Notes: generated from the letters alone by a model not told the origin. 64,000 nucleotides of DNA from Dryococelus australis (GCA_029891345.1 CM057000.1:134567663-134631662); one strand, 5' to 3'; counted from the stretch's first letter, positions 13,386 through 25,662 are shown. Translations and numbers: made by a program.

Positions 13386-13552
13386 TGCCAACACCCTGAC
13401 CGTCCCAAGTCGAATAACCACCAACCAGGTCAAAAACTCCTCGTCCATTCAAAATCAGAATAAGTTATTGACATAGGAGAAACTCTGGGGTACTTTACCA
13501 AACGAGATCTTTTTCACACTCAGTGAAACAATAAACGTTTCTGAAAAATCAT

Positions 13553-13553
<1 letters not shown>

Positions 13554-13615
<62 letters not shown>
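13554..13615. repeat. (AT)n microsatellite
   Basis: About 30 uninterrupted AT units. Confidence 0.98.
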
Positions 13616-13617
<2 letters not shown>

Positions 13618-14426
13618 GAATATATGATTGTATAGAATCTTTTACAAGTACATTTTAATTTTAAACATCCTTCTTTTCATTTATACAACTTGGGCAAAAA
13701 ATAGCCATAAGAATATTTGTATAAAAATAGTGCCCTGCGTGCTGTTTGCAAAAATCTTTATAAAAAAATTGCTCACAAGAGCATAATAAAATCATTTGAC
13801 TAATGATATATTTACAAACCAGATGGCTTTATGGCACATTACAGATTTTGTATCCTACAAGAAAATGCACAATTTTACAAGAAAATGCACAATCAGGCAA
13901 TTATGCCTATAATTTTTTTCATTCTAAAACCTATAACAAAATATTGAAAGTTGAAATATCTGAAAGTTCATTATGGTATAGAAGGGAGCCGAATACCCAG
14001 AGACGGCCCTAGCCCGGCCATTTTATACATAGAATTTCTACACCCTCTCTCTACAGGGGAAGAAATACCGCAACATTACGATTGTAATATTCCGCTTACT
14101 TAGGGCTTAATAGCCAATGTAAAGTTTTTATTTGAATTTACGCATGCGCAGGGAGGGGGGGGGGGACAGTCTTTTAATTTTTTCTGTTCTTCGGCATTGC
14201 GCATCTTGCAATTCCTCTGACACCTGGGGAAGGGGGGAAACCAGGAAGCAGTGACGTCACAAATCACATGATTGCCCTGCCGGCAGCGCCAGCGGCGAAA
14301 TTCGCAGGCTGCCCAGCTTGCGGACACTGCACGCGCATCTGTATGCGTTGACGGTCTACACTCCGGCAAGGATGGCGAGGTTCACATACTACAAGACGAA
14401 ACTTCAACTTCTAAAGGTAACCGAAC

Positions 14427-14850
14427 ATAGTCCATTCACGGTTACTTCAGTCATTTCCGAAGCCCTGCTCAAGTTCTACTTCCAGGATATTCCTCCGCCT
14501 CGTGCAAACTAAACTTAACTAAGCCTGGGGAATTACACCAGGGGGACAACGCGCCACATTCGTGGGCAATAAGTGATAACAGTACTTTATATAAGGACCA
14601 TTTCTCACTAGGCATTACCAACATACCTATTTTCTCCCTGTTTTTAGTTCAGATTATTTATAAACGAAGCATTATAATTTATACATGAATAACTTTTCAA
14701 TTTATCAGAAAAAAAGTAACTTTTATGAACACAAGTATATAACGCTTGTGATACAGGGCGTATATCTAGGAAACAACAAAGCACGTCGTATATGGGGAGA
14801 TTTTTCAAAGGTTTGATTCAAAAAGGCCGAATAAATCGTGAATGGACTAT
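14427..14850. mobile_element. Foldback element C, copy 1
   Basis: 'atagtccattcacggttac' opens and 'aaatcgtgaatggactat' closes it. The interior has 'aagttctacttccaggatat' and 'tcctccgcctcgtgcaaact', shared with copy 2. Confidence 0.82.
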
Positions 14851-15438
14851 ACCATTCTGTCCGCTGCACGTAGTTATTTCCACGGGGATAAGGAAATTAT
14901 TCGGTCATGGCTCGCAAATTGTTAAGGGAGGCGCCCAGCCATCTCAAGGGTTTAAATTTAAGCTTTCTTGACCGTAAATTTTATCTCGAAATTTAAAATT
15001 GAAATACGGCGAATGGCAATACGATTTTCAAAGAAATATTCCCCGTGGCTTTCCAATAACATTGACATTTATCTTGAGCTGATGTCGGAGGTATTACTTT
15101 TGCACCGTTTTGAAATTCCTACGAAGATAGATACAAATTTCAAATTCTTATAGTTTGTATCAAAATTATTTGAAAGTGGTTTTCTTTCTTCGTCAAACAT
15201 TTTTGAGGCTATTATTTCATATAACAACGAAATAAGGATGCCATGTGCAAAAAATGTAGAACATTATTTCAGTCGCTTGAACGCTCGTAAATCATCACCT
15301 AGAACTGACGCTTTGTGATTACAACTGAAGAACAATTTTGGTTTAAAACTAGTTAAACCTCCCTCGTATTACAGTTCTCATGGAAAGTGAAAGACATATA
15401 ATTATGTAAGACTTACTTTGAAGTGTTTCTTTCAAATA

Positions 15439-15860
15439 TTGTTTACGATAAAGTGAGCACTTTTGAAATCAACATTATAACAAACGTCACTGCTTCAACG
15501 TGCATATATTTTAACGGGCGCACTGAGTGACATGAGCCCAGTTAAGTAGGCCACGATGGAGGGAACGTAGTTCCATATAACTATGTCGAATAAATAGTGT
15601 TAGATAAGCATACGTGACGACTTAAATTATGTATTTCGCTTTCTATTTTATTAAATGCATCGAAGTGAAAAAATGAGAAGGTATGAAAAATAATTACCTT
15701 TCTAATAATTTCACAATTTCACTGGACCGATACATGAATAAAGTGATGAGGTCCACGACAATGTTAATTTTACATAAATTGGAAAGAAAACACGACGTGC
15801 ATAAAAGTAGATCTTAAGCAGGGATTTCAAAATATCTCATTTTACCGTGGAGTATCTATA
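15439..15860 (-). mobile_element. MITE A copy
   Basis: Starts 'gtttacgataaagtgagcac' and ends 'tctcattttaccgtgg'. Family interior present, including 'acgggcgcactgagtgacat'. It abuts the TTAA-flanked element D2. Confidence 0.85.
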
Positions 15861-15903
15861 ATCTCTAAAAGTGTCTGCTCCAGGTCGAAGATTATGCGCG
15901 CTG

Positions 15904-16368
15904 TTAAGATTGGGATGGACCCCCGTGTCCGAGGTCAAGAAGCGAAGGAGCGATACGGGCGACACTAACACGCACTTCTAGCGGCTCATCGCTCCTATAG
16001 ACAAGACGTGCAGTGTTTCCGTCGTGACGCTGTACTGTGCAAATGACATTTGTAACAGTGGGGTTTTATAACACGCTATGAAAGCCCACAGATTAAACCA
16101 CGCCCTTATCTGTGTACTTATCTCTTGCCGCTTAAGGGAACCGCATAGGCAAGCTTTAAAAATGCTATATTTGACCATTTTTACGATTTTTTTTCTGCAA
16201 GAATACACTTAATATGACAAAAGTAAAAAAATAGAGGCGTAGATAATTGTTTTTTTATATTTGTTTACTGACTAAAAGTCGTATTTGCAGAACGTTTATT
16301 TACTGAGATAATCGTATTCGCGCAAACAACTATTTCACAAAAAAATGCGGGGTCCATCCCACTCTTAA
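15904..16368 (-). mobile_element. TTAA-flanked palindromic element D, copy 2, with different tips
   Basis: It begins TTAAGATTGGGATGGACCCC and ends GGGGTCCATCCCACTCTTAA. The interior is the reverse complement of copy 1 ('gaggtcaagaagcgaaggag', 'cgatacgggcgacactaaca'). The terminal 10-15 bp are extended or replaced relative to copy 1 but are still inverted repeats of each other. Confidence 0.82.
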
Positions 16369-18150
16369 TGATAGACCATCTGATTTTTACCGGCATATTC
16401 TTTCTGTTCTTATGACTTGCTGCATATTGTGCATATTCCGATTTCAATTTGTTATAGCTACCAACAATGAGGGTATTTATGATAGTTAACCAACAACGAG
16501 AAAATGACATCTACGGGAAAATGGTGACGCCACTTATTCTACCTATGTCCGAGTTGCTGTACTCAGCATATTGCTGTACTTTTTTAAAATTAAGAATTCA
16601 TATTTTAAAACATTTTATCGCGAAGCAAAGAGGACTGGATCAAATTTACATAAAACTTCTGTATACTTTAGAAAGACCTTAATGAATCTCCATTGTTTAA
16701 GAATAAATGGCTCCCATTTATTGCACTGTGGAATATTTCACAGTAATTGTCGAAAGTAAATTAGCAAATCAATTAAATAAATTTATTCGTGTTTAATTCA
16801 TGGGGTAATAAGTAACAATTGAGCGCAAAATCCGGCTTTAATACTTTCGTGTTGATGGTTATTGCAATGAAGAAGAGATTTGGGCGGCTCTTAACAGCGA
16901 GGTGTTGAGAGCCAATGAGGGTGATTGAAGTGAATATGGAGCGGCGCAGGAATTAAGGGACTGGGGAAACGGGAGGACCCCGAGAAAACCCGCCGACCAA
17001 CGGGCATCGTCCGGCACGATTCCCACTTGCGGAAATCCGGTCCGCCTCGGTGGGAGGCGAGCGTGCTAATCGCTCATTAACCGTGGCCCCTGTTATTGTA
17101 ATGGGATTTGCGAGACTGACAGTTAGTATTTCGCCAGTGAATAGGCACACAAGAATCGACAGAGTGTGCTTTCAGTACCCACTGTAACAAAGTCGATTTT
17201 TGTTGTTTTTTTTAAATGTATTCTTAACCAGGGATAAATTGCTTGAAGTGCGGAATCAATGTAATGCCAGTTAACAATTGCTCGACGAAGAATATTTTTG
17301 TGACACTCGCGAGTGGGAGTAGCTGAGCAGTTTGTACTTTTCTCAACATCGCACACATCTAACTACACTGTAAGAAATTATTGGCAAATTTACCACATCT
17401 GTGTATACGTGGAATGAGAAACTACGAACGGCAAATAATTTTCCCCTACGTCCATGGCAGCGCAGCGTCCATACGTTTGCTCAGGAAACAGCCAAAATGC
17501 ATTGGAGAATTCCCAACTTCGTATAGTAGCGACGCTTAACATTCCTGTATTTCCAGCTCGATATCTGGCACTGTTCCCAGATTGTGTAAAGGTTGAAAAC
17601 TTCCAATGCAGTTTAGGAAGTTTACCAAAATATTTTTCACAGTGTACTTGGCCACGTGGTATGGGAGAATGCAAACTCCCTAGTCTAATCTACGACTCTG
17701 TGACACAAGTTTCTCGTTTTCAGCGCTCTGTTAAATTTTCTCCCTGTTACGTTCAGTGTAATACAAACTGTAAGTTACAGTAAGTGCAGACACGAGGGTG
17801 TGTATGAATCATCACGAGAGACTAGTTTTAAATTGAGAAAGCTGAATTCCCAGAAATCATCTATGTAGAGTGTTATACCACTTACGTTACTGAATATTGT
17901 GGTTAAAGTAAAGGAGTCGCCTATGGAGCATTGCATCTGACAGTAAAATGCGAAGAACACATAAAAAATTAACACGTACACCATGAAAACGGTCAGAAAA
18001 GTGTGATTTGTGCTGTACATGAAAGAAGAATGTACATATTTCTGAAAACTATAAAATATTTTACTAAAATCAACTTTTTAAATACAAAAAAATTAATCGA
18101 TCGATAGAGTCCGCATTTTTAACAAAATTTAAGCCCATTTCCCCTATAGA
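16369..18150. other. Non-coding DNA between D2 and element I (SINE1 copy within)
   Basis: Apart from the SINE1 at 16,868-17,092, only chance frames are present. 17,365-17,765 has imperfect inverted ends ('tacactgtaag'/'cgttcagtgta') and could be a worn foldback element. Confidence 0.4.
16868..17092 (-). mobile_element. SINE1 copy, box B deleted
   Basis: The body is complete ('gagatttgggcggctcttaa'). The head lacks the segment with box B: 'ggaaatccgg' runs directly into 'tccgcctcggtgggaggcga'. Confidence 0.85.
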
Positions 18151-18443
18151 TGCTTCGGAAAGCAGAATTTACTAGAAAATAATCTTCAAGGAAGATCGAC
18201 ATAATATTTGCGATGATCATGTGTACCAAAATCGTAGTAATAATGTATCATATTAATTTTATAATTGACTTGATTTGCGTCAGATTCAGCGATAAAAGTT
18301 TGTGACAAATGGACGCACATAAAATCACTTATATAAATTATTTCCTACATTATTATTACAATTTTCTTACACACAATCATAGCGAACATTATGACGATAT
18401 TCCACGACGAAGATTTTCTTGCAAAATTCTGCTTTCTGAAGCA
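18151..18443. mobile_element. Palindromic element I
   Basis: 'tgcttcggaaagcagaattt' at the left and 'aaattctgctttctgaagca' at the right form the inverted ends; 'aataatcttc'/'gaagattttc' extends the match inward. Single copy here. Confidence 0.7.
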
Positions 18444-18893
18444 TTCCGTATTGGCAACATGCTTAGATCTTGCTAAAAAATACAGATATTATTCGGTTAT
18501 TTTTTACATTTAAAAAGTACATTTTAGTACAATATTTTATAATGTTTGCAAAAAATTTACATTATTCTACCATATACGGCATAAATTGTACTTTTCTGAC
18601 CATATCTATGGCGCCTGCACTACTTATTTTATGAGTTCTTCACGTTGTCTAGTCGGGTGCAGTGCTCCATAGGCAGTTACTTTACTTAAACCTTATGCCT
18701 GTGACCGTTGACCCTGAACATCGGATGAAAGTCTAAATCTACGGGATCGCAAAATGTAGTTTGCTACAAGTGTCGGCCGTATGGTACGGCTTAGCCTCGG
18801 TGCGTCGGGGATCGTTTTACGAACCACCTCGCCTCATCCGTCCAACTGGCGTGACTTCTGCTCGGCAAATTATAAATAGGGTAGGGTCACCTG

Positions 18894-19176
18894 TTTTTCG
18901 CGAAAATATTCACACGAAGGCTAGACTCCAATGTCCCATGGCATACGCGCAGTTTTCATTTGGTAATTGGCCGCGTGTCTTTGCCGGGAGACAGTTCTTA
19001 ATTTACTGCGCCAACCGAATCTGGTTACTCAGACACTGAGTGTCCGTGATTAGCTGCCATGCCAGGCACCTACAACGCCAGACAGTTAAACTCAACCAAT
19101 CAGAAAAGTGGATTTTAGCTCTCGTGTTCTGGAGTACAAGTTGTCCTGAAAACTTTTCGCGAAAAACAGGTGGCCC
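18894..19176. mobile_element. MITE H with TA duplication
   Basis: GGGTCACCTGTTTTTCGCGA opens and TCGCGAAAAACAGGTGGCCC closes it, with TA directly outside both ends (18,892-18,893; 19,177-19,178). The TA duplication suggests a Tc1/mariner-type origin. No coding. Confidence 0.82.
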
Positions 19177-19194
19177 TAGAGATGGGCGTTATTT

Positions 19195-19815
19195 AATGTA
19201 ACGGTTATTAAAAACTGTTGCAATTTGGTAAAACGTTACACAAATAACACGTTCCATTGTTTATACCGTTATTTTTGGAACGTCTTGGGATGCCTCAACG
19301 CCAGACTACTGCGCACGCGTAAAAGTTATTTTTTGGAACGTCTAGCTTTTTTACTTTCAAAACTACATATAAAAAAATCAATAACTCAAAGCCGACATTT
19401 TCTATCAGAGAAGCTTATTTTGGAAAAAAATAATCATAAACATGTGCACACATAAGCCTTTTAATATTAGCTATACACTACATTGCTGTAAATAACAGTT
19501 TCTCGCCAACAACACAGACTACCTGTTCTGACTGGTTGCAGCCGCACAGTTTCACTTACGTTTCGGCTGGCAACTGTGAGTCTGCGCGTGCGTAAATGTT
19601 CCTTTATGGAACGTCTTGCTTTGCAACAGTGAGCATGCGCGAACGTTATTTCTTGGAACGCCAAGCCTTGGAACACTGGACAACGTAATCGCTATATCCC
19701 GGAACGTCGGGACAGGCGAGAAATGTTTTACAGTAACCTGTTACAAAAATAACATGTTCCTGGCACGTGTTACTTGTTTGGATCTGGAACGGTGGAACAC
19801 GTTACACGAAAGTAA
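19195..19815. repeat. Cluster of degenerate 'TTATTTTTGGAACGTC' repeats with GCGCATGC-type motifs
   Basis: About five copies of a 25-45-bp block occur (19,265, 19,325, 19,595, 19,645, 19,690), several preceded by 'tgcgcacgcg', 'tgcgcgtgcg' or 'gcatgcgcg'. Outer direct repeats 'gttacacaaataacacgttc' (19,236) and 'gttacaaaaataacatgttc' (19,740) flank it. The left side starts 'tagagatgggcgtta', reminiscent of hAT element ends, but no matching right end is visible. Confidence 0.6.
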
Positions 19816-21120
19816 CTGTTTGGCCCTGCCGCGCGCTTCGCGGCAGCCGGCGAAGCCTCGCTGCCCACTACCCCTCCCCCTGCTCGCTGCTTTGACCACG
19901 TGACGTCAGCCAGCCAATGACGCCGCCCGCCCCCTAGGGAACTTCCGGACGCAGACGAACTAATAACATTTCTTAACCTTCTCGAAGCATTTGGAATTGA
20001 ATAAATAGTTGGTCTCAACCAGGATCGGGGAGACAGGACTGGGTTTCAATGAGGCCAGGAACTGCTGTTCCTGAGATATTTTTAAGGAGGGGGGGGGGGG
20101 GGGGGCATGCCACCAATTTGAAAGATCGTGTAAGAAAATGTAATTTTTGGGGGAAGAGATATATAAATTGAAACAACCCCAATCCCCTTTTTGACAATAT
20201 TGATGAGAAAAAAAAAAGGAGAGATGGGGGTGTCTATCGGGTCTTTTGTATTTTTCTTCCATCTTCATCGAGGAAATACTGAGACAAAGACCTCGTCCTG
20301 TGCGTGTTGGCTCAAACCATCACAAATCGTATACATGAAAACCCTTTTAAGTGTTTTTGATGTGGATACCTACATATTAAAATATAGATAATTTTTCAAG
20401 GCGCTGAACGGAGGAGGGGGAGGGGGGCTGTGTCCAGAAAAGTATTGTTTGGGCGCTGTGGAGCATGTTTTATGGCCACCGCTGTCACCAGATCTGACAC
20501 CTCTCGACTGGATGCAATGGAGGGTATGGTGTATGAGACTCCTGTACCATCAGACGATGACCTCATAGCATGGATCCACGCAATGACAGAACTACCCATC
20601 GATCTCTCCACCGCCGATGTAGGCTGCGTGATCAAGTAATTGGTAATTTGCTGCTCCATGAGGTGCTTGTGTTGGGTTGGCGGCGGTGGTTCCGTGACGC
20701 CCAATGTGAAACGTACACCCCAATCACCATATCCGAAGAGTTGTCAATCCTTGACGCCTCCCAGCACTCATGCCATGCTTTTTTTTTTTTTTTTTTTTTT
20801 TTTTTCGGACATGGGTCCCTGTTTGAAATATGTTCGGTCTACTGCACCGGTGTAGTAGGTTGTGTTCCGCGTACTCAGAATACTATCTACTGTACTCGAA
20901 CCAATGTTTTTTTCTTTTCAGGAACCCACGTGTTCTTTTAAAAAAAATACACGAACTCGGCAGGGCTCGAAAATATCGCTGTTCGACTTGCAACGAACTC
21001 CGGCAACCACGGGAGATTGATCGGAGTTCCTCAGGATGTTCTGTCGCGAGCAGTTAGAGGACGGAAAGTACGGCATGCGCGCCGGTTTGCGAAACAGAAA
21101 ACGGCCACTCCCCATCGCTA
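19816..21120. other. Mixed non-coding DNA with homopolymer runs
   Basis: A run of about 17 G is at 20,089-20,105 and a 27-base T-run at 20,779-20,805. Apart from the mariner fragment, no coding signal. Confidence 0.55.
20443..20700 (+). pseudogene. Mariner-type transposase, C-terminal fragment
   Basis: The reading WPPLSPDLTPLDW (20,475-20,513) contains the conserved 'W.P.SPDL.PLDFFLWG' box with the third catalytic Asp region. It changes frame into MEGMVYETPVPSDDDLIAWI, then into HRSLHRRCRL. Three frames in 250 bp show decay. Same broad family as the fragment at 8.3-9.0 kb. A 27-base T-run follows at 20,779-20,805. Confidence 0.75.
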
Positions 21121-21554
21121 TAGGATGTTCACGGCAAAATGAGCACTTTTGTAATCAACCTCGGTAAAAATGACACTGCCCTCAACTGCGTATGTTTTAC
21201 CGTCGCCCTGACCGGCACGCGCCCAGTAAGGTTGGTAACGACAGAGAGGAAAGTAGTTCCACGACTTAACGCTTAATTGAAAGTGTTAGGTTAAATATTC
21301 GTGAATACGGGAACGAATTATATTCCTTTCAAGTTTTTTTTTTTTTTTTATGTATAGTATGTTTAAAAATTAGCACATTCGTGAAATATTTACTCCCTTA
21401 GTAATTTTTTCAGTTTCACTTGGCCGACGCATTAATAAAGTGATGAGACTCGTGGTAATGTTAATTTTACGTGCGGCGTAAGAATACGCAATGCGCACAC
21501 AAGTAGATCTTAAGCAGGGCTTTCAAAAATGCTAATTTTATTGTGAACAGCCTT
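21121..21554 (-). mobile_element. MITE A copy
   Basis: Starts TAGGATGTTCACGGCAAAAT and ends 'ttattgtgaacagcctt'. Full family interior with a poly-T stretch near 21,335. Confidence 0.88.
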
Positions 21555-22144
21555 TATCACACTGTGAGTCCGTACAGCGCGCAGCGATGGAATTGTATGT
21601 GTCTGTGTGTGTGCATGAGTGCCGATTCGGAGTGTAATTTTAGGTTTTTGTTACAAGCTCTTTGCGTCAGGGGGCGATGTGGAGGGGGATGTTACTGGTT
21701 GCCGGACATCCCCCGAAACTAATCCCGGCACAACCCAGACGCACTGAGCCGAGAAGGCAGTTATGGGAATACCGTCATGCTTAAATTCAATCGAGCAGGA
21801 TTTGCGCTGTCGCGTATTTAGTTAGTGTGTGCGTGAGAAGATTAGTAGTAGCGTTCTTTTTCAATTTTCGGACAGCATGGCGGTTTCAAAATTGCAAAGT
21901 TCCCGGCGGTTACCTGAGATCAAAAGAGCCCATTTAGCTTTTTGTTTGTGGGGGCTAAAGTAGCTTGGTTAGAAAGCAGCGCTCCGGGTATAACATTTTA
22001 ATAGGCATCGGCCACCTGGAGGGGAGGTTTGGAGAGGCCAGCGCCGGTTCCACCAGGAACTTTGTGAGTCCGTATACATCGACAAAGTTCAGGCCAGCTG
22101 CAAATAAGCACTGATTGTAGTGGTCGCAACACATTTCGCTGTTA

Positions 22145-22384
22145 TAGGCCATTCACGATAAAGTGAGCATTTCTTAAAGGCCCGGATGGAATTTACCTTT
22201 CGGCCAACTTCTATCCTTCCGACAGTTTTTTTAACATAAACTTTGCCATATTACTAAATAGGCTGTATATATTTTACCGCTTGCAAAAATTAACGTCTGA
22301 CGCTGCAGTAAAACATATTTTTTTCTGTGGTAAATGCCTGTTGGTATGGCCTTAAAAAGTGCTCACTTTAGCGTGAATAGCCTA
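22145..22384. mobile_element. MITE B copy
   Basis: TAGGCCATTCACGATAAAGT opens and 'ctttagcgtgaatagccta' closes it. Its ends are like MITE A, but the interior is shorter and different. Confidence 0.85.
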
Positions 22385-23172
22385 TGAAAATGTTCGTATA
22401 TATTCACGGAAAGTTTTTTGTGGAAATGCACATTCAACATGACGGAATTCCCATTCGCAATGAGTAAGAACGTGCTGAGCCTCGTAAACACATATTTTCC
22501 GTATATTCGGGTTTCGAGAACGAACAATGGCGAGTCCACACGAAGCTTTCTTCGCGAAAGTAGCCGGAAAAAATTATTATTATTTTTTAATTACAAAAGT
22601 TGGTATAATCACGCCATCAATACCTAAGCCTTCCAACATCGAAAGAAGCATCAGGTTCCAGTAAGATCGAGCAAGATTTTAAACACGCATACATCACTAG
22701 ATAATGGATAAGTTGAGCATGCCACATTTATAGATATACAACATTTATACCAATCGCAGATACAATAAAATCGTTGGTGAATGACAAGTACCATGTATTC
22801 CGAAACGTTTGACTGGTCTTCAAATTTTTCTCCAGAATAACGTATTTAACTTTTTACAAATTTCATTTTAATACACAGCTAAACACTCGCATACAGAAAA
22901 TTGAAGATTTTTGTCGCTATCTCCTTTCCAAATCGATAGAACAGAAAAACTAACTAGCAAATTTACACAGAAATTTCGTGAATTCACGAATATATCTGCG
23001 AAATTTATGGGAAATCCTTTACTGAAAAATCAACATGTCTGTGATTTAACAGACATTCTTTTACCAGAACTTTTCCGTAAAATGACGGGCAAATTTTAGC
23101 AGTCCAATAGCACCAAATATTAGGTTGGCGCTTTGAATTTTTTCTCGCAACTCCTTGGGGAAAAAACCTATA

Positions 23173-23597
23173 AAGGCTGTTCACGATAAAGTGAGCACTT
23201 TCGAAATCAACCTTAGAAAAATGTCACTGCTCCGACCTGCATATATTTTAACGGGCACTCTGAGTGACCTGCGCCCAGTAAAGTTGGTAACGATGGAGGG
23301 AAAGTAATTTAATATCTTAACTCCGAATAAAAAGTGTTAGGTAACCATTTGTGAAGACTTAAATTATTTCTTTCGCTATCTGTTTTTTTTTTAATGCATC
23401 GGAGTGTAAAAATGAGGAGATTTGTAAAATATTTACTTATATAATAATTACACAGTTTCACTTGGCCGACGCATGAATAAAGCCATTAAGACCATAGCAA
23501 TTTTAATTTAAAATAATGTAGAAGACTATACAATATGCATTCAAGTAGATTTTAAGCAGGGCTTTCAAAAATGCTTATTTTACCGTGAACATCCTAT
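23173..23597 (-). mobile_element. MITE A copy, well preserved
   Basis: Starts AAGGCTGTTCACGATAAAGT and ends 'ttaccgtgaacatccta'. It reads 'gacctgcgcccagtaaagtt' across the site that the Polinton hit in another copy, so it serves as the uninterrupted reference. Confidence 0.9.
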
Positions 23598-24638
23598 ACG
23601 AATATGCGATTAATTCATAAGCCATTCCTCAAAGAACAATAATACTTGTGATATGTTAAAAGAGTAAAAAGCAACGACGTAAGAGAATAGAGTAGAATTT
23701 GTTCTACTGAATAAGTTAAAAAGTCTTTACGTATATTACAACTTCAAGGGAGTATGTCTAAATATAACAGTGGTAGTTGAAAGTAACAGTGATTTTCAGT
23801 CACACTGTTACTTTCCCTCCCCCCTCCCCTATAAATATTTCGGGAACGTTGCACATCAGGTGAATTCCTAAAGCAAACACTTGTAAATTTAAATTTGAAA
23901 TTCTATGCCCTATGATGTCAAAATGCTTACACCTATGAAATTTCTCGTTAAATTTTAAATTTATCACCATAAAAAACAGAGGGTCGTTGTTTTACAACGG
24001 TTTCGTTAAAAAAAAAGTCATCCGCTTTAATCAGCGACCAGAGGTCACGGCAGCAAGTGCCTGACTTTAATTATTTAATGGGATGATTTAATCTTGGCCA
24101 TCACCCGCAAAAAAAAAAAAAAAAAAAAAAAAGGCGTCGGTCGTTACAGATAAAGTTAATTGGAATAAAATATTCAGGCACGGCGCTACAGACAACTCGT
24201 TAAGCTGAAGAGCGCGCAAACGTCGACCGCTTGACGCTGCCGCGGTAACAGGTGCGCACCGCCTTAAACCTTTTAATCGCTTCTTCAAACACCCGCTCAG
24301 CCTATAGTGTTACTTAAGCGTCGACCTCTTTCACGCCCGCTTCCCGGATTAAAGAACCAGCCTGGACCCTTCCGCGTTCCCTCGGTGCAGAATTTCGACT
24401 CCCTCGCAGAATGAGACGCGCTTGGCGATCTCTCTAATTAGCTCTTGCACACACTCGACACCGAGAGAATACAGCGAGCCTAGGAGGCAGTGTTTGCACT
24501 CGTTCGTCAAATATTAACGAGCTGCACTCGCGGCTAGTGTTTACATTTCGATTTTCAGTGTATTCGTTTGTTCTGTGACGTCACGGAACTACGATATGCT
24601 TTGAAGCTTAACGAAACGCGTACCGCAGAGCAGTTGCA
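23598..24638. other. Non-coding DNA, GC-richer from 24,170 to 24,520
   Basis: An A-run of 23 is at 24,110-24,132. The GC-richer part has no recognised frame. Confidence 0.55.
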
Positions 24639-25254
24639 CGCTGTTCCAGGTAAAATGAGCACTTTTGAAAGCCCTCCTAAAGATCTACTTTGTATGCACT
24701 TTGTGTATTTTTCCGCCATATGTAAAATTAACATTGGCATTGGCCTCGTCACTTTATTCATCCGCGGGCCAAGTGAAACTGTGGAATTATTAAAAAAGCA
24801 AATATGTTACAAATATTCTCATTCTTATACTTCAGACGCATAAAAAAAACAGAGAGGAAAATAAATAATTCAGTATGCACAAATGGTTACCTATAGGCTA
24901 TTCACGGTAAAGTGAGCACTTTTGAAGGCCCTCCCAACAAGGATTAACCACTAATAAATATATCTGATTGCAGCCTCAGGCATTAAATTTTGAGGGTGGG
25001 GAAATGTATACACTTTGTTTATTGGTCACATTGCAATGTTTATATTAAAAAGCAGGAGGAAGATGGAAATTGGATGAAAGGAAACATTTAGAAGGGCCTA
25101 AAAAGTGCTCAATTTACCGTGGAAAGCCTATAACACTTTTTATCCGACGTTAATATATGGAACTATTTGCCATCCATCGTTAACAATTTTGCTGGGCGAA
25201 TGTCACTCGGCGCGGTTAGTTTCAAAAGTGCTCACATTATCGTGAACAGCCTTT
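24639..25254 (+). mobile_element. MITE A copy interrupted by MITE B
   Basis: The A sequence runs from 'gttccaggtaaaatgagcac' to 'acaaatggttaccta', stops at MITE B, and resumes at 'acactttttatccgacg' to end 'ttatcgtgaacagccttt'. Joined length without B matches other A copies. Confidence 0.9.
24894..25130 (+). mobile_element. MITE B nested in MITE A
   Basis: TAGGCTATTCACGGTAAAGT opens and 'aatttaccgtggaaagccta' closes it, 237 bp. TA stands on both sides (24,892-24,893 and 25,131-25,132), while other A copies have a single TA there ('ggttacctaacac'). This gives a clean TA target duplication. Confidence 0.9.
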
Positions 25255-25328
25255 AGTAATCGCTACCTTCGCCTTGTGTTTCGTCATGTCTCCGAGGGAT
25301 AACGACTGCTGTCAGTGCGTTTACTTTC

Positions 25329-25406
25329 AGCCCTCAGGTATACAAACTTTGTTAGAAGATTCGTTATAGCCCTCAGGTATACAAACTTTGTTAGAAGATT
25401 CGTTAT
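25329..25406. repeat. 39-bp perfect tandem duplication
   Basis: 'agccctcaggtatacaaact' with 'ttgttagaagattcgttat' occurs twice in tandem without mismatch, so the duplication is young. Confidence 0.95.
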
Positions 25407-25662
25407 AAGAAGTAGAGCATAGAACGACCATCACCTAACGAGGTTCTTACGGGAAAGAAACTCTACTGAAAATCGGGGGCTAAAATTAGTTATTTGCACG
25501 CTGCTACAACATATGAGAGTTGCAAAAAGACATTCGTGAATAGTCTTAGTCTGATTTGAAAGCTGCTATCTGTGAACATCTGGCTGGTGGCAACATCGCC
25601 CTCAACGAGGAAATTAGAGGGTGCAATGTTATTAACAGATGAGTGTGTTATACACGAGTAGA

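Noticed and set aside
17365-17765. Foldback element with 'acactgtaag' ends
   Set aside because: The inverted match is short and imperfect and no second copy is present, so it is noted only as a possibility.
21879-21960. Possible first exon (ATG after 'cggacagc', MAVSKLQSSRRLPEIKRAHL)
   Set aside because: The frame is short, ends at a stop after about 28 codons, and has no convincing donor site or homology.
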